A stretch of 64,000 nt of DNA from Pseudomaricurvus hydrocarbonicus (GTDB lineage: Bacteria > Pseudomonadota > Gammaproteobacteria > Pseudomonadales > Cellvibrionaceae): contig NZ_JAAONZ010000002.1 in NCBI RefSeq assembly GCF_011602365.1, positions 124,001 through 188,000 on the forward strand. Direction: 5' to 3'. The notes below the pieces were generated by a model. That model ran no database searches. It was not told where the DNA came from and was given only the letters and a program-made list of their open reading frames with translations. Shown here piece after piece: positions 55,064 to 63,951 of the stretch. The stretch's first letter is position 1; every line of letters begins with the position of its first letter. Position numbers and translations under genes: made by a program.

Positions 55064-55258
55064 TCACGACATAAACGGGTTAGACTTGCGCGCACGCTCA
55101 AAGGATAGCTTCAGCACCTCGCGCCGCTCATCATTGCTATAACGACCCCAGCGACTGATCTCATTTCCGGTGCGATAACAGCCTTGGCACACATCCTCTT
55201 CGTTCAGTGCACAAATATGTACGCAGGGGGATTTTACGGGCTTGGCCTGATCAGTCAT
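55064..55258 (-). CDS. DUF1289 family small cysteine protein
   Basis: A 64-residue protein with the DUF1289 signature SPCVHICALNEEDVCQGCYR followed by E-I-x-R-W and a short charged tail. The four cysteines suggest metal or Fe-S binding; no activity is known. A 290-bp spacer without recognised features separates it from purT. Confidence 0.9.
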   Translation of the reverse strand: MTDQAKPVKSPCVHICALNEEDVCQGCYRTGNEISRWGRYSNDERREVLKLSFERARKSNPFMS

Positions 55259-55344
55259 AACGTCTATTCAATGATTTTAGAAGGCTGAATTATACCCTAC
55301 CCATCCCCTAAGAATCATCCCGGTGACAAGCCAAAAACACAGCT

Positions 55345-55959
55345 TTAGCCCTGCGACCAATCCTTAATCGGCGCCGGGCTCTCCCTCAGGATTTCAACCT
55401 CTTCAAAGGCATCATTGAGAAAGTTAATCAATAACCGGGCCGTAAACCCCCAGATTTCAAACCCGTCAAACTCATAGGCCGGCGACCAGACATGGCCTAC
55501 CTCCCGCTCAAACACATCGGTTCGAATGCGCTGATCTTCGACAAAAAAGCTGAGGGGAACCAAAAAGATTTCATCCAATTCATCATAATTGGGGACAAAC
55601 TCCAGATGAGGGGGGATCACCCCCACGAAAGGAGCCACATTGACCCCCTTCCAGGTTTGAAACACCGGCAGAGCCCCCAGCACCTCAACGACACCAGGAT
55701 CCAGACCAATCTCTTCCTCTGCCTCACGCAGCGCCGTTTCTTGCAATGTCCGGTCCTGGGGCTCCCACTTCCCTCCGGGCAGCGACACTTCACCGCTGTG
55801 GTTCTTAAGCTTCAGTGACCGCCGGGTCAACACCACAGCCGGAGCCTCTTCATGCTCCGTTATCGCAATCAAGACGGCGGCCGGGCTTTCCAGCGCCCCC
55901 ACCGGCGGGGCCTCATAATCAGATTGACTCAGGTATAAGCGCAGACGTTCTAACATCAT
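55345..55959 (-). CDS. Nudix hydrolase, NudL / CoA pyrophosphatase type
   Basis: A 204-residue Nudix protein. The upstream NudL-like element VVLTRRSLKLKNHSGEVSLP and the Nudix box starting GGKWEPQDRTLQETALREAE place it with YeaB/NudL CoA pyrophosphatases, which cut CoA to 4'-phosphopantetheine and 3',5'-ADP. The box continues EEIGL. It starts with two adjacent ATGs and no strong ribosome-binding site. It is divergent from another Nudix gene. Confidence 0.92.
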   Translation of the reverse strand: MMLERLRLYLSQSDYEAPPVGALESPAAVLIAITEHEEAPAVVLTRRSLKLKNHSGEVSLPGGKWEPQDRTLQETALREAEEEIGLDPGVVEVLGALPVFQTWKGVNVAPFVGVIPPHLEFVPNYDELDEIFLVPLSFFVEDQRIRTDVFEREVGHVWSPAYEFDGFEIWGFTARLLINFLNDAFEEVEILRESPAPIKDWSQG

Positions 55960-56202
55960 TTACAACCAGTTAACTGCATAACCCCTACAAAATTACCGGA
56001 AATCGCCGACAAGATCCACCTGCGTCCGGCTCACCTAACAAACCTTATCACTGTCAGAGCAGATATTGGCATGAAACGCGGATGCCCCGGCAAAACCACA
56101 CACAAAATAATCGTTGGGCGCCTCAGAAAACCCCAACAAATCCCAGCACAGACAAGTGTAACTCACTTATAATGACGGCATAGTTTACCTCAGGGAGTTC
56201 CA

Positions 56203-56742
56203 ATGAAGTTCTGCAGCAGTTGTGGTGCCAACGTCACCTTACAAGTACCGGACGGCGACGACCGTGAGCGTCACGTCTGCATCCAATGTGAAACCATTCA
56301 CTACCGCAACCCCAACATCATTGCCGGCAGCCTGCCGATCTACGAAAACAAGGTTCTGCTGTGTAAACGAGCCATCGAACCCCGCTATGGACTCTGGACC
56401 CTGCCCGCCGGGTTTATGGAAAATGGCGAAAGCGTTGAAGAAGGCGCCCTCCGGGAAACCTGGGAAGAGGCGCGGGCAAAAATGACCCTGAATGGTCTCT
56501 ACACCATTTTCAGCCTGCCCGAAATCAATCAGGTGTATATGATTTTCAAAGGCGAGCTGATCGATCTGGATTTTGGCCCCGGACCGGAATCGCTGGAGGT
56601 GGCGCTGTTTAGCGAAGAAGATATCCCCTGGGAAGAGCTGGCGTTTCCGGTGATGAAAAAAACGCTGCAGTATTTCTTCACCGACCGCAAGTCGGGAACC
56701 TTTCCCATGCGCAGCGAAGCCCTGTACAGGCCGAAAAAGTAG
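56203..56742 (+). CDS. Nudix hydrolase with N-terminal zinc ribbon
   Basis: A 179-residue protein: zinc ribbon CSSCGANV ... CIQCETIHYRNPN, then the Nudix domain with KRAIEPRYGLWTLPAGFMEN and ALRETWEEARAKM (Gx5Ex7REUxEExGU with Ala at the last glycine). NADH-pyrophosphatase-like (NudC) and ADP-ribose-pyrophosphatase relatives share this layout. Substrate not assigned. AGGGAG-like sequence (CAGGGAG) lies about 8 bases before ATG. Confidence 0.92.
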   Translation: MKFCSSCGANVTLQVPDGDDRERHVCIQCETIHYRNPNIIAGSLPIYENKVLLCKRAIEPRYGLWTLPAGFMENGESVEEGALRETWEEARAKMTLNGLYTIFSLPEINQVYMIFKGELIDLDFGPGPESLEVALFSEEDIPWEELAFPVMKKTLQYFFTDRKSGTFPMRSEALYRPKK

Positions 56743-56813
56743 CGCAAAAAGACAACAGGCAGCAGACCGATAAAAGCGACCGGGGTGATAAAACGGGAAG
56801 CGCGATAAAGCGC

Positions 56814-57125
56814 CTAGAATTCTTCGACTTTCATCACGTCATAAGCGGGTTCTTCGTAGGGATGCGCCAGCTTTAAGGCCTTAACCGCCGCCCTGATACA
56901 CTCATCAGAGCAAACCATTTCGACCCGATATTCCGCCACAGCCTCAAGCCGGCCCTGCTGACCCAGGTAGGGCTGGCTGCCCGCCAATGGACGGAACTGC
57001 CCCTGCCCCAACACTTGCCAGCAGCAACTGTCGTAGTCACCCACCTTGCCGGCACCGGCCTCAAACAAAGCTGACTTGACCGCATCCAGGTGTGAGGCAG
57101 GAACATGAAAACACAACTTGTACAC
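56814..57125 (-). CDS. NIF3-like / YqfO-type small protein
   Basis: A 103-residue protein resembling the inserted domain of YqfO/NIF3 proteins: KLCFHVPASHLDAVKSALFE, GAGKVGDYDSCCW, LAHPYEEPAYDV. Stand-alone versions are common in gammaproteobacteria; function unknown, possibly metal binding in a CutA/PII-like trimer. It ends the region before serA, 56 bp past the serA stop on the same strand. Confidence 0.9.
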   Translation of the reverse strand: MYKLCFHVPASHLDAVKSALFEAGAGKVGDYDSCCWQVLGQGQFRPLAGSQPYLGQQGRLEAVAEYRVEMVCSDECIRAAVKALKLAHPYEEPAYDVMKVEEF

Positions 57126-57180
57126 TCAACCCTCCTCGCAGCGATGCCCCGGTTAACCCGGCAAGATAGCAGGCCAACAA

Positions 57181-58353
57181 TCAGTTCAGCACACGAATCG
57201 CAATCACATGCTCCACATCGCCAATCGCCTTGATCACCTCGGCAGAAGGCACCTGCTCGACGTCAAGAATGTTATAGGCGATGTCATCCCGGCTTTTGTT
57301 CATCATGTCCAGAACGTTGATGTTGTTCTGGGTGAACACCGACAGCACATTGCCCAGGACCCCGGAGACATTGTCATTCACAAAGGTGATGCGGTAGCCA
57401 CCGCTTCGCGGCAGGTTAATTTGCGGAAAGTTGACGGAGTTTTTGATGTTGCCGCTTTCGAGAAAATCTTTCAGCTGATCCACCGCCATCACCGCGCAGT
57501 TTTCTTCCGCTTCCGCCGTACTGGCGCCAATGTGCGGCATAGCCAGAACATCAGGTCGCTGCAATAAATTCGGTTCGGGAAAATCGCACACGTACATGCC
57601 CAAACGGCCTTCATCCAATGAGGCCACCACCGCATCCGCGTCGACAATCGACTCACGGGCAAAATTCAACAGCACTGCACCCGCTTTAACGGCCTGCAGG
57701 ACTTCGGCATTGATCATATGGCGGGTGGGCGCAATCGCCGGCACATGCAGGGTGATGTAATCAGAACGCGCCATCAATGCCTGCAGGTTGTCCATTTTCT
57801 CGACTTGGCTCGGCAGCTTCCAGGCCGCTTCCACCGACAGCGCCGGATCAAAGCCCACGACGTCCATCCCCAGCGCCAAAGCCATTTCGGCCACCATGGA
57901 GCCAATAGCTCCCAGGCCCACCACCCCTAAGGTGCGGCCATAAAGCTCGTTGCCGGCAAAACGCTTTTTCTCTTTTTCCAGCAGCTTGCCCATCGCATCC
58001 GCGTCCGTCATTTCCGTCAGCGACTGCACATAGCGCATCCCCCCGGTAATATCACGCGAACTCAACAACAGACCAGCCAGCACCAATTCTTTCACCGCAT
58101 TGGCGTTAGCGCCAGGCGTGTTGAAAACCACCACACCGGCTTTGGTGCAGGCTTCCACCGGCACGTTATTCACCCCGGCACCCGCGCGAGCGATGGCTTT
58201 CACCGTGGACGGTAAATCCTGATCGTGGAGTGATTGACTGCGCAGGACAACCGCGTCGGGCTGTTCACAGTCGGCAGACACCTGATAGAGCTCACGGTTG
58301 AAGCGATCCAGGCCTTTATTGGAAATGGCATTGTAGGTTTTGATATGAAACAT
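57181..58353 (-). CDS. serA: D-3-phosphoglycerate dehydrogenase
   Basis: A 390-residue D-2-hydroxyacid dehydrogenase beginning serine synthesis. NAD motif VVGLGAIGSMVAEMALALGM, catalytic Arg in LNFARESIVDADA, catalytic His in MPHIGASTAEAEEN, and a C-terminal ACT domain (ITFVNDNVSGVLGNVLSVFT) that should bind serine. The N terminus MFHIKTYNAISNKGLDRF is of the shorter class without the intervening domain. serC lies 185 bp upstream on the same strand. Confidence 0.95.
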   Translation of the reverse strand: MFHIKTYNAISNKGLDRFNRELYQVSADCEQPDAVVLRSQSLHDQDLPSTVKAIARAGAGVNNVPVEACTKAGVVVFNTPGANANAVKELVLAGLLLSSRDITGGMRYVQSLTEMTDADAMGKLLEKEKKRFAGNELYGRTLGVVGLGAIGSMVAEMALALGMDVVGFDPALSVEAAWKLPSQVEKMDNLQALMARSDYITLHVPAIAPTRHMINAEVLQAVKAGAVLLNFARESIVDADAVVASLDEGRLGMYVCDFPEPNLLQRPDVLAMPHIGASTAEAEENCAVMAVDQLKDFLESGNIKNSVNFPQINLPRSGGYRITFVNDNVSGVLGNVLSVFTQNNINVLDMMNKSRDDIAYNILDVEQVPSAEVIKAIGDVEHVIAIRVLN

Positions 58354-58537
58354 ATTCCCTCCTCACAGATGGAAAGACGTCGGCGAACTTTTGATCGTCT
58401 GGCCTGCGTCTATTCCACTGCATCATTATTGTTATCGTAACGCCGGAATGTCTTTGTCTTTCTACTGGCGCTTAAAACCAGGGCGGTACCCACTGTTTGA
58501 AAAATGAATGCCGGCCCCAGTGGCTGAGCGGCCAGGA

Positions 58538-59659
58538 TCAGGCCTGGGTCGTCACCTGCTCATAAGCCCACTGCAACCAGGGCATCAGCGCTTGCATGTC
58601 GGCTTTTTCAACCGTGGCACCACCCCACAGGCGCAACCCATCGGGAGCATCGCGGTAAGCACCGATGTCGTAGGCAACACCTTCCTGATCGAGTAACTTG
58701 ACCATTTTCTTCACTTGCTCAGCGGTGGCATCCACCGTCAAACAAATGCTGGTGCTCGACAGGGTTTCCGGGGCTTGTGCCAAAAAGTGAATCCAGTCAT
58801 TGGCGGCAACAAATTCAGCCACCACGGCCAAGTTTTCCTCCGAGCGGACAATCGCTTCTTTGACGCCCCCGATCGCTTCAACCCAACCCAGAGCATCCAG
58901 GTAATCGGCCACCGCCAGCATAGACGGCGTATTAATGGTTTCTCCGCGGAAAATACCTTCAATCAGCTTGCCACCTTTGGTCATGCGGAAAATTTTAGGC
59001 ATTGGCCAGGCTGGCGTGTAACTTTCCAGACGCTCTACCGCACGCGGGCTCAGGATCAACATCCCATGAGCGCCTTCGCCGCCGAGCACTTTTTGCCAGG
59101 AGAAGGTCACCACGTCCAGCTTTTCCCACGGCATGTCCATGGCGAAGACTGCGGACGTGGCATCACAGATCATCAGACCTTCACGGTCGTCGGCAATCCA
59201 GTCAGCGTTAGGCACCTTAACGCCCGAGGTGGTGCCATTCCAGGTGAACACCACATCGTGGGCGGAATTCACTTCGGACAAGTCCGGCAGCACACCGTAG
59301 TCGGCGGTCAGTGAGCGCACATTGTCCAGTTTCAGCTGTTTGATGATGTCCGTGTGCCAGCCGGAACCAAACGACTCCCAGTGCACCACATCCACTGGAC
59401 GCGGTCCCAGCAGTGACCACAGCGCCATCTCCACCGCACCGGTATCCGAGGCCGGAACCACACCCACGCGATAGCCTTCAGGCAACCCGAGCAATTCAGC
59501 GGTTTTTGAGCACGCCTGACCCAGCGCCTCTTTACCCAGGCTGGAGCGGTGGGAGCGGCCCAATGTCCGCATATCCAATCCGGCCACGTCGTAACCTGGA
59601 CGCTTGCTGCAAGGGCCAGAAGAAAAGTTGGGGTTTCTCGGTTTTACCTGAGGCTGCAT
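58538..59659 (-). CDS. serC: Phosphoserine aminotransferase, alternative (TIGR01365-like) type
   Basis: A 373-residue class V aminotransferase for the second step of serine synthesis. [27 protein letters not shown] and [18 protein letters not shown] are of the alphaproteobacterial/archaeal SerC type rather than the E. coli/Pseudomonas type. PLP lysine in [15 protein letters not shown]. Start ATG 59659 (MQPQVKPRN); the frame extends upstream only through an 18-bp-like repeat. The usual serC place between gyrA and pheA is empty in this genome, so this gene probably replaces it. Confidence 0.92.
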   Translation of the reverse strand: MQPQVKPRNPNFSSGPCSKRPGYDVAGLDMRTLGRSHRSSLGKEALGQACSKTAELLGLPEGYRVGVVPASDTGAVEMALWSLLGPRPVDVVHWESFGSGWHTDIIKQLKLDNVRSLTADYGVLPDLSEVNSAHDVVFTWNGTTSGVKVPNADWIADDREGLMICDATSAVFAMDMPWEKLDVVTFSWQKVLGGEGAHGMLILSPRAVERLESYTPAWPMPKIFRMTKGGKLIEGIFRGETINTPSMLAVADYLDALGWVEAIGGVKEAIVRSEENLAVVAEFVAANDWIHFLAQAPETLSSTSICLTVDATAEQVKKMVKLLDQEGVAYDIGAYRDAPDGLRLWGGATVEKADMQALMPWLQWAYEQVTTQA

Positions 59660-59679
59660 GGCTTCTACTCTTGTCTCGT

Positions 59680-59732
59680 TCAAAAGGCTTGGTTTTAAAA
59701 GGCTCAATTTAATGTCAAAAGGCTCAGTTAAG
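59680..59732 (-). repeat. 17-19-bp tandem repeat, 3 copies, upstream of serC
   Basis: On the plus strand CAAAAGGCTTGGTTTT, AAAAGGCTCAATTTAATGT and CAAAAGGCTCAGTTAAG follow each other. The array ends 20 bases before the serC start codon and so forms the proximal leader. Confidence 0.75.
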
Positions 59733-59898
59733 CACTGATCATAAGCGCAGCTTGTGGATCAAGCCGGGGCTATCCAGCCATGGTCAAACTAGCCAGGGAG
59801 CCGAACCTATGATTCGGGGTGACGGATTATGCCAGCTTTATAGAGGTGTGTGCAGTGGGCGCGCGTACAAATGCCGCCGAAGGGATAAAATTTAAAGA

Positions 59899-60483
59899 TC
59901 ACCATTTGCGAATCTGCTGTTTCAGCTGCCGCAGTGCGTTTTCAGCCCGCTCTGGGGCTCCCAAACCATGCAGGGCAATCAAGCCCTGGACCTGCATCAA
60001 CAGGTAATCCGCCAGCTCTTGCGTCGACTCGGACTCATCAATCTCGCCCTGGGCCTTTGCCCCGTCCACAACCTCGGCCAGGGCCGCCTGCAGACGCTGG
60101 AAGACATCGCGAATATGATTGAGCACCTGAGTGTCTCTCACCTCACCGGCCAACACCGTATTTTGCAGAAAACACCCGTTCACCGCGGGCTGTTGCCGCA
60201 ACCCTTTTGCCAGGGTATCCAGATAGGTTTCCAGCCTGGTCAGGCCCTCACCAGGCGGCTCCAACGTCTTGAGCAATGGGCCAAACACCCGCTGCTCATA
60301 GACGTCAACCACCCGGGCAAAAAGGGTCTGCTTGTCGCCAAAGGTATTGTACAAACTGAAGCGGTTGATACCCAGTTCGTCCACCAGGTCCTGCAGAGAG
60401 GTCGCCTCATAGCCACGCCGCCAGAACAGCATCATCGCCTGGTGCAATTTTTCGTTGGGGTCAAATGCGAGGGGACGAGCCAC
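59899..60483 (-). CDS. TetR/AcrR-family repressor
   Basis: A 194-residue TetR regulator. Helix-turn-helix: FWRRGYEATSLQDLVDELGINRFSLYNTFGDK (residues about 20-51, described in parts here), followed by a ligand domain with AVNGCFLQNTVLAGE. The group resembles NemR/AcuR-type regulators of electrophile defence. It is divergent from two glutathione S-transferase genes, with paired 18-bp sites between them, so it likely represses the GSTs and itself. Confidence 0.93.
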   Translation of the reverse strand: MARPLAFDPNEKLHQAMMLFWRRGYEATSLQDLVDELGINRFSLYNTFGDKQTLFARVVDVYEQRVFGPLLKTLEPPGEGLTRLETYLDTLAKGLRQQPAVNGCFLQNTVLAGEVRDTQVLNHIRDVFQRLQAALAEVVDGAKAQGEIDESESTQELADYLLMQVQGLIALHGLGAPERAENALRQLKQQIRKW

Positions 60484-60543
60484 AAATTCAATCTCTTTCA
60501 GAGCGGTCAGACGGCAAAAGGAGATTTAGTTTACCCCATTATT

Positions 60544-60592
60544 GACTGATTGTTTAGAAACCGCGTATATTTCTGACCGATCATTTAGAAAC
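60544..60592. promoter_or_regulatory. Paired direct repeat, probable TetR operator region
   Basis: GACTGATTGTTTAGAAAC (60544-60561) and GACCGATCATTTAGAAAC (60575-60592) are 18-bp direct repeats 31 bp apart, about three helical turns. They lie between the tetR start (60483) and the first GST gene (60680), where a repressor would act on both promoters. Confidence 0.65.
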
Positions 60593-60679
60593 TGTTCACT
60601 TTGACATCAAGCGCTGCGATGCAGCTGCGCCCCGACCAGCCACATTAGAATCCACCCCGTTAACGGACAGAGAGACCCC

Positions 60680-61288
60680 ATGAAAATTTACGAAACCCGC
60701 ACTGCCCCCAACCCGCGTCGCGTGCGCGTGTTCCTCGCCGAAAAAGGCATTGATATGGAGTACGTGCAACTGGATATCGCCGCAGGTGACAACCTGAGCC
60801 CGGAAATGCGTGCCAAGAACCCCACCACCAAGATCCCGTTTCTGGAGCTGGACGACGGCACCTGCATTGGCGAAACCATGGCCATCTGTCGCTACTTTGA
60901 AGAAATACACCCCGAGCCTGCCCTCATGGGCCGCACCCCGCTGGAAAAAGCCCAGGTCGAAATGTGGCAGCGGCAAGTGGAGTTTTATTTCATGCTGCAA
61001 GTGGGCATGTGCTTCCAGCACACCACCGGTTACTTCAAAGACCGCATGAACCCCATCATGGACTGGGGCGTGGAGGCCGGTAAAAATGCCGCCGCCTACA
61101 TGAAACAGCTCAATCAACATCTGGCGGACTCTCAATTTCTGGTGGGTGATTACTTCAGCATTGCGGACATCAACCTCCTCTGTGCCCTGGATTTTGCCCG
61201 GGTCGTCAAGATCAAACCCAGCGACGAGTACACTCACCTGCTGCGCTGGTATGGCGAGGTCTCCAGTCGTCCCAGCGCCAAGGCCTGA
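60680..61288 (+). CDS. Glutathione S-transferase
   Basis: A 202-residue GST: MKIYETRTAPNPRRVRVFLA, TKIPFLELDDGTCIGETMAI (cis-Pro and Glu-Thr of the glutathione site), and C-terminal QFLVGDYFSIADINLLCALD. The N-terminal pattern (TxxPNPRRVR) is of the bacterial class active on reactive electrophiles. GAGAG precedes ATG 60680. First gene of the probable TetR-controlled pair. Confidence 0.94.
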   Translation: MKIYETRTAPNPRRVRVFLAEKGIDMEYVQLDIAAGDNLSPEMRAKNPTTKIPFLELDDGTCIGETMAICRYFEEIHPEPALMGRTPLEKAQVEMWQRQVEFYFMLQVGMCFQHTTGYFKDRMNPIMDWGVEAGKNAAAYMKQLNQHLADSQFLVGDYFSIADINLLCALDFARVVKIKPSDEYTHLLRWYGEVSSRPSAKA

Positions 61289-61292
61289 ACCA

Positions 61293-61328
61293 AACCTGCA
61301 CATCGCCTTTAACCTGCACATGAACTGC
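61293..61328 (+). repeat. 18-bp tandem duplication between the two GST genes
   Basis: AACCTGCACATCGCCTTT (61293-61310) and AACCTGCACATGAACTGC (61311-61328), starting four bases after the first GST stop and ending just before the ribosome-binding AAGGAG of the second. Confidence 0.7.
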
Positions 61329-61342
61329 AAGGAGAGCCTGAC

Positions 61343-62005
61343 ATGATCGAACTTTACACCGCCTCCACCCCGAACGGCTGGAAGGCCTCAGTCGCCCTGG
61401 AAGAAATGGCGATCCCCTATGAGGTGCATGCCCTCAATCTGGCAGAGGGAGAGCAAAAGCAGCCGGACTACCTCAGCATCTGCCCCAATGGTCGCATCCC
61501 CGCCATTGTTGACACCGACAATGACCGGTTTGCGGTCTTTGAAACCGGGGCCATCATGATCTACCTGGCGGAAAAGTCAGGACAATTTCTGCCCACCGAC
61601 AGCAAAGGACGCTCCCAGGTGATTCAGTGGCTGATGTTTCAGATGGGGGGTATCGGGCCGATGATGGGGCAAGCCAACGTGTTTTATCGCTATTTCCCGG
61701 AAACTATTCAACCGGCCATCGACCGCTACCAAAATGAAGTTAAGCGCCTGTTCGGTGTGCTGGATACGCACCTTCAGGATCGCGAATTCCTGGCAGGTAA
61801 CTACTCCATCGCCGATATGGCCAACTGGTGTTGGGCCCATACCTACAAGTGGTCGGGAGTGGCCATTGATGATTTTCCGCACTTAACCCGCTGGCTGGAT
61901 GCCATTGCCGCTCGCCCGGCGGTAGAGCGCGGCATCGCGGTTCCCGGCCGGATTGAGGTCGATAAAAAAGAGTTTGTGGAAGGCGCCCGCAAATTGTTGG
62001 TTTAA
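61343..62005 (+). CDS. YfcG-like glutathione-dependent disulfide-bond oxidoreductase
   Basis: A 220-residue GST-family protein of the Nu class (YfcG/YghU): [20 protein letters not shown], with TPNGWK replacing the usual catalytic Ser/Cys, [23 protein letters not shown], and [16 protein letters not shown]. These proteins reduce disulfides using bound GSSG/2GSH. AAGGAG precedes ATG 61343. Second gene of the TetR-GST unit. Confidence 0.93.
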   Translation: MIELYTASTPNGWKASVALEEMAIPYEVHALNLAEGEQKQPDYLSICPNGRIPAIVDTDNDRFAVFETGAIMIYLAEKSGQFLPTDSKGRSQVIQWLMFQMGGIGPMMGQANVFYRYFPETIQPAIDRYQNEVKRLFGVLDTHLQDREFLAGNYSIADMANWCWAHTYKWSGVAIDDFPHLTRWLDAIAARPAVERGIAVPGRIEVDKKEFVEGARKLLV

Positions 62006-62043
62006 TCGCCTGGCCAATCGCCCCTGCCCGCCCAGGGCCAGGG

Positions 62044-62095
62044 GCAACAATCCAGAGCAACAATCTAGAGCAACAATTCAAAGCAGCCACCCAGA
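62044..62095 (+). repeat. 13-bp tandem repeat, 4 copies
   Basis: GCAACAATCCAGA, GCAACAATCTAGA, GCAACAATTCAAA and GCAGCCACCCAGA in succession, starting 38 bases after the second GST stop. Decay increases to the right. Confidence 0.85.
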
Positions 62096-62163
62096 CTAAC
62101 AACAAAGCCAGACTGTATAAACTTTATACATACGCACTCGACGCAGAGCCTGTAAATCCCTAT

Positions 62164-62272
62164 AGTACGCACCTCTTAAGTACGCACCTCTAAAATTTCA
62201 GCAGTACGTACCTCAGAATTTAAGGTGTACTCAGCTCAACATTTACGCAGTACACACCTCAAATATTCAAGC
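62164..62272 (+). repeat. Degenerate 23-24-bp repeat upstream of ybiT
   Basis: AGTACGCACCTC-like motifs start at 62164, 62179, 62203, about 62226 (decayed) and 62249; most intervals are 23-24 bp, one is 15. It ends 24 bases before the ybiT start, so it forms the leader. Together with the 13-bp array it accounts for most of the 290-bp spacer. Confidence 0.75.
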
Positions 62273-62296
62273 ACCCACAGTTCGCAGGATTTTCTT

Positions 62297-63889
62297 TTGA
62301 TTTCTACCGCAAATATCACCATGCAATTTGGCGCCAAGCCACTGTTTGAGAACATTTCCGTTAAATTCGGCGACGGCAACCGCTACGGTCTGATTGGGGC
62401 CAACGGTTGCGGTAAATCGACCTTCATGAAAATTCTCGACGGCAGCCTTTCACCCAGTGCCGGCAGCGTGTCCATCACCCCCAACGAGCGCATTGGCAAG
62501 TTGAGTCAGGACCAGTTTGCCTTTGAAGAACACAATGTGATCGACACGGTCATCATGGGCCACGCCGAACTGTGGGAAGTGAAACAAGAGCGCGACCGCA
62601 TCTACTCACTGCCGGAAATGTCCGAAGAAGACGGCATGAAGGTCGCAGATCTCGAAGTGCAGTTTGCCGAAATGGATGGCTACAGTGCCGAGAGCCGCGC
62701 CGGGGAAATTCTGCTCGGTGCCGGTATCGACGAAGCCCTGCACTTTGGCCCCATGAGTGAAGTCGCTCCCGGCTGGAAGTTGCGGGTACTGCTGGCACAG
62801 GCCCTGTTCTCCGACCCGGACATCCTGCTGCTCGACGAACCGACCAACAACCTGGACATCGACACCATCCGCTGGTTGGAAGGCGTGCTGAATGATCGCA
62901 AAAGCACCATGATCATCATCTCGCACGATCGTCACTTCCTGAATTCTGTGTGCACTCACATGGCCGACATCGATTACGGCGAGCTGCGCGTCTACCCCGG
63001 GAACTACGACGACTTCATGCGCGCCTCGACCCAGGCCCGCGAGCGCCTGCAATCTGAAAACGCCAAGAAAAAGGCCCAGATCGCCGAGCTACAACAGTTT
63101 GTCAGCCGCTTTTCCGCCAACGCATCTAAAGCCAAGCAGGCCACCTCGCGCGCCAAACAGATCGACAAAATTAAGCTCGACGACATCAAACCGTCCAGTC
63201 GCGTGAACCCGTACATTCGCTTCAATCAGGAAAAGAAGCTGCACCGCCAGGCGGTCATCCTGGAAAAGCTGGAAAAAGGGTTTGATGAAGGCCCACTGTT
63301 CAGCAACGGCAACCTGATCCTGGAAGCGGGCACCCGACTCGCGGTCATCGGTGAAAACGGGGTGGGTAAAACCACCTTCCTGCGCTGCCTGATGAATGAG
63401 CTGTCCCCGACCAGCGGCACCATTCAATGGGCCGAGAATGCCACCCTCGGCTACTGCCCGCAGGACAGCACCGAAGATTTCAATTGTGAGCTGAACCTGT
63501 TCGACTGGATGAGCCAGTGGCAAAAGCCCAATCATGACGACCAGATCGTTCGAGCCACTCTGGGACGGCTGCTGTTTTCTTCCAACGACTTTGAAAAGAA
63601 GGTGAAAGTCTGCTCCGGGGGCGAAAAGAACCGCCTGCTGTTTGGCAAGCTGATGATGCAGGACACCAACGTCCTGATCATGGACGAACCCACCAACCAC
63701 CTGGATATGGAATCCATTGAATCGCTCAACCTGGCGCTGGAAAACTACGACGGCACGCTGATCTTTGTCAGTCACGACCGGGAGTTTGTCTCGTCACTGG
63801 CCAATCGCATCATCGAGATCAAGGATCACACCCTGAATGATTTCCAGGGTAGCTATGATGAATACCTGGCCAGTCAGGAAGTCGTGTAA
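62297..63889 (+). CDS. ybiT: ABC-F ATPase YbiT
   Basis: A 530-residue ABC-F protein, the length of E. coli YbiT. First ATPase: Walker [10 protein letters not shown], degenerate signature [18 protein letters not shown] as in Ybi[17 protein letters not shown]. Linker with [20 protein letters not shown] (P-site tRNA interaction motif). Second: [43 protein letters not shown] proteins act on the ribosomal E site. The start is TTG 62297 ([12 protein letters not shown]) with CAGGA seven bases upstream; no ATG fits, and the longer frame runs through the leader repeat. Confidence 0.96.
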   Translation: MISTANITMQFGAKPLFENISVKFGDGNRYGLIGANGCGKSTFMKILDGSLSPSAGSVSITPNERIGKLSQDQFAFEEHNVIDTVIMGHAELWEVKQERDRIYSLPEMSEEDGMKVADLEVQFAEMDGYSAESRAGEILLGAGIDEALHFGPMSEVAPGWKLRVLLAQALFSDPDILLLDEPTNNLDIDTIRWLEGVLNDRKSTMIIISHDRHFLNSVCTHMADIDYGELRVYPGNYDDFMRASTQARERLQSENAKKKAQIAELQQFVSRFSANASKAKQATSRAKQIDKIKLDDIKPSSRVNPYIRFNQEKKLHRQAVILEKLEKGFDEGPLFSNGNLILEAGTRLAVIGENGVGKTTFLRCLMNELSPTSGTIQWAENATLGYCPQDSTEDFNCELNLFDWMSQWQKPNHDDQIVRATLGRLLFSSNDFEKKVKVCSGGEKNRLLFGKLMMQDTNVLIMDEPTNHLDMESIESLNLALENYDGTLIFVSHDREFVSSLANRIIEIKDHTLNDFQGSYDEYLASQEVV

Positions 63890-63921
63890 TACGGTTTCAT
63901 GAACAGCTGATTGGTTGCAAT

Positions 63922-63951
63922 AAAAAAACCGGCTATGCGCCGGTTTTTTTT
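63922..63951 (+). terminator. Intrinsic terminator of ybiT
   Basis: ACCGGC pairs with GCCGGT around TATGC, with seven A before and eight T after. Starts 33 bases after the ybiT stop. The remaining 49 bases of the window show nothing further. Confidence 0.95.

Noticed and set aside
57147-57162. Palindrome around CCGGTTAACCCGG after serA
   Set aside because: No T tract and a short stem; not convincing as a terminator or operator.
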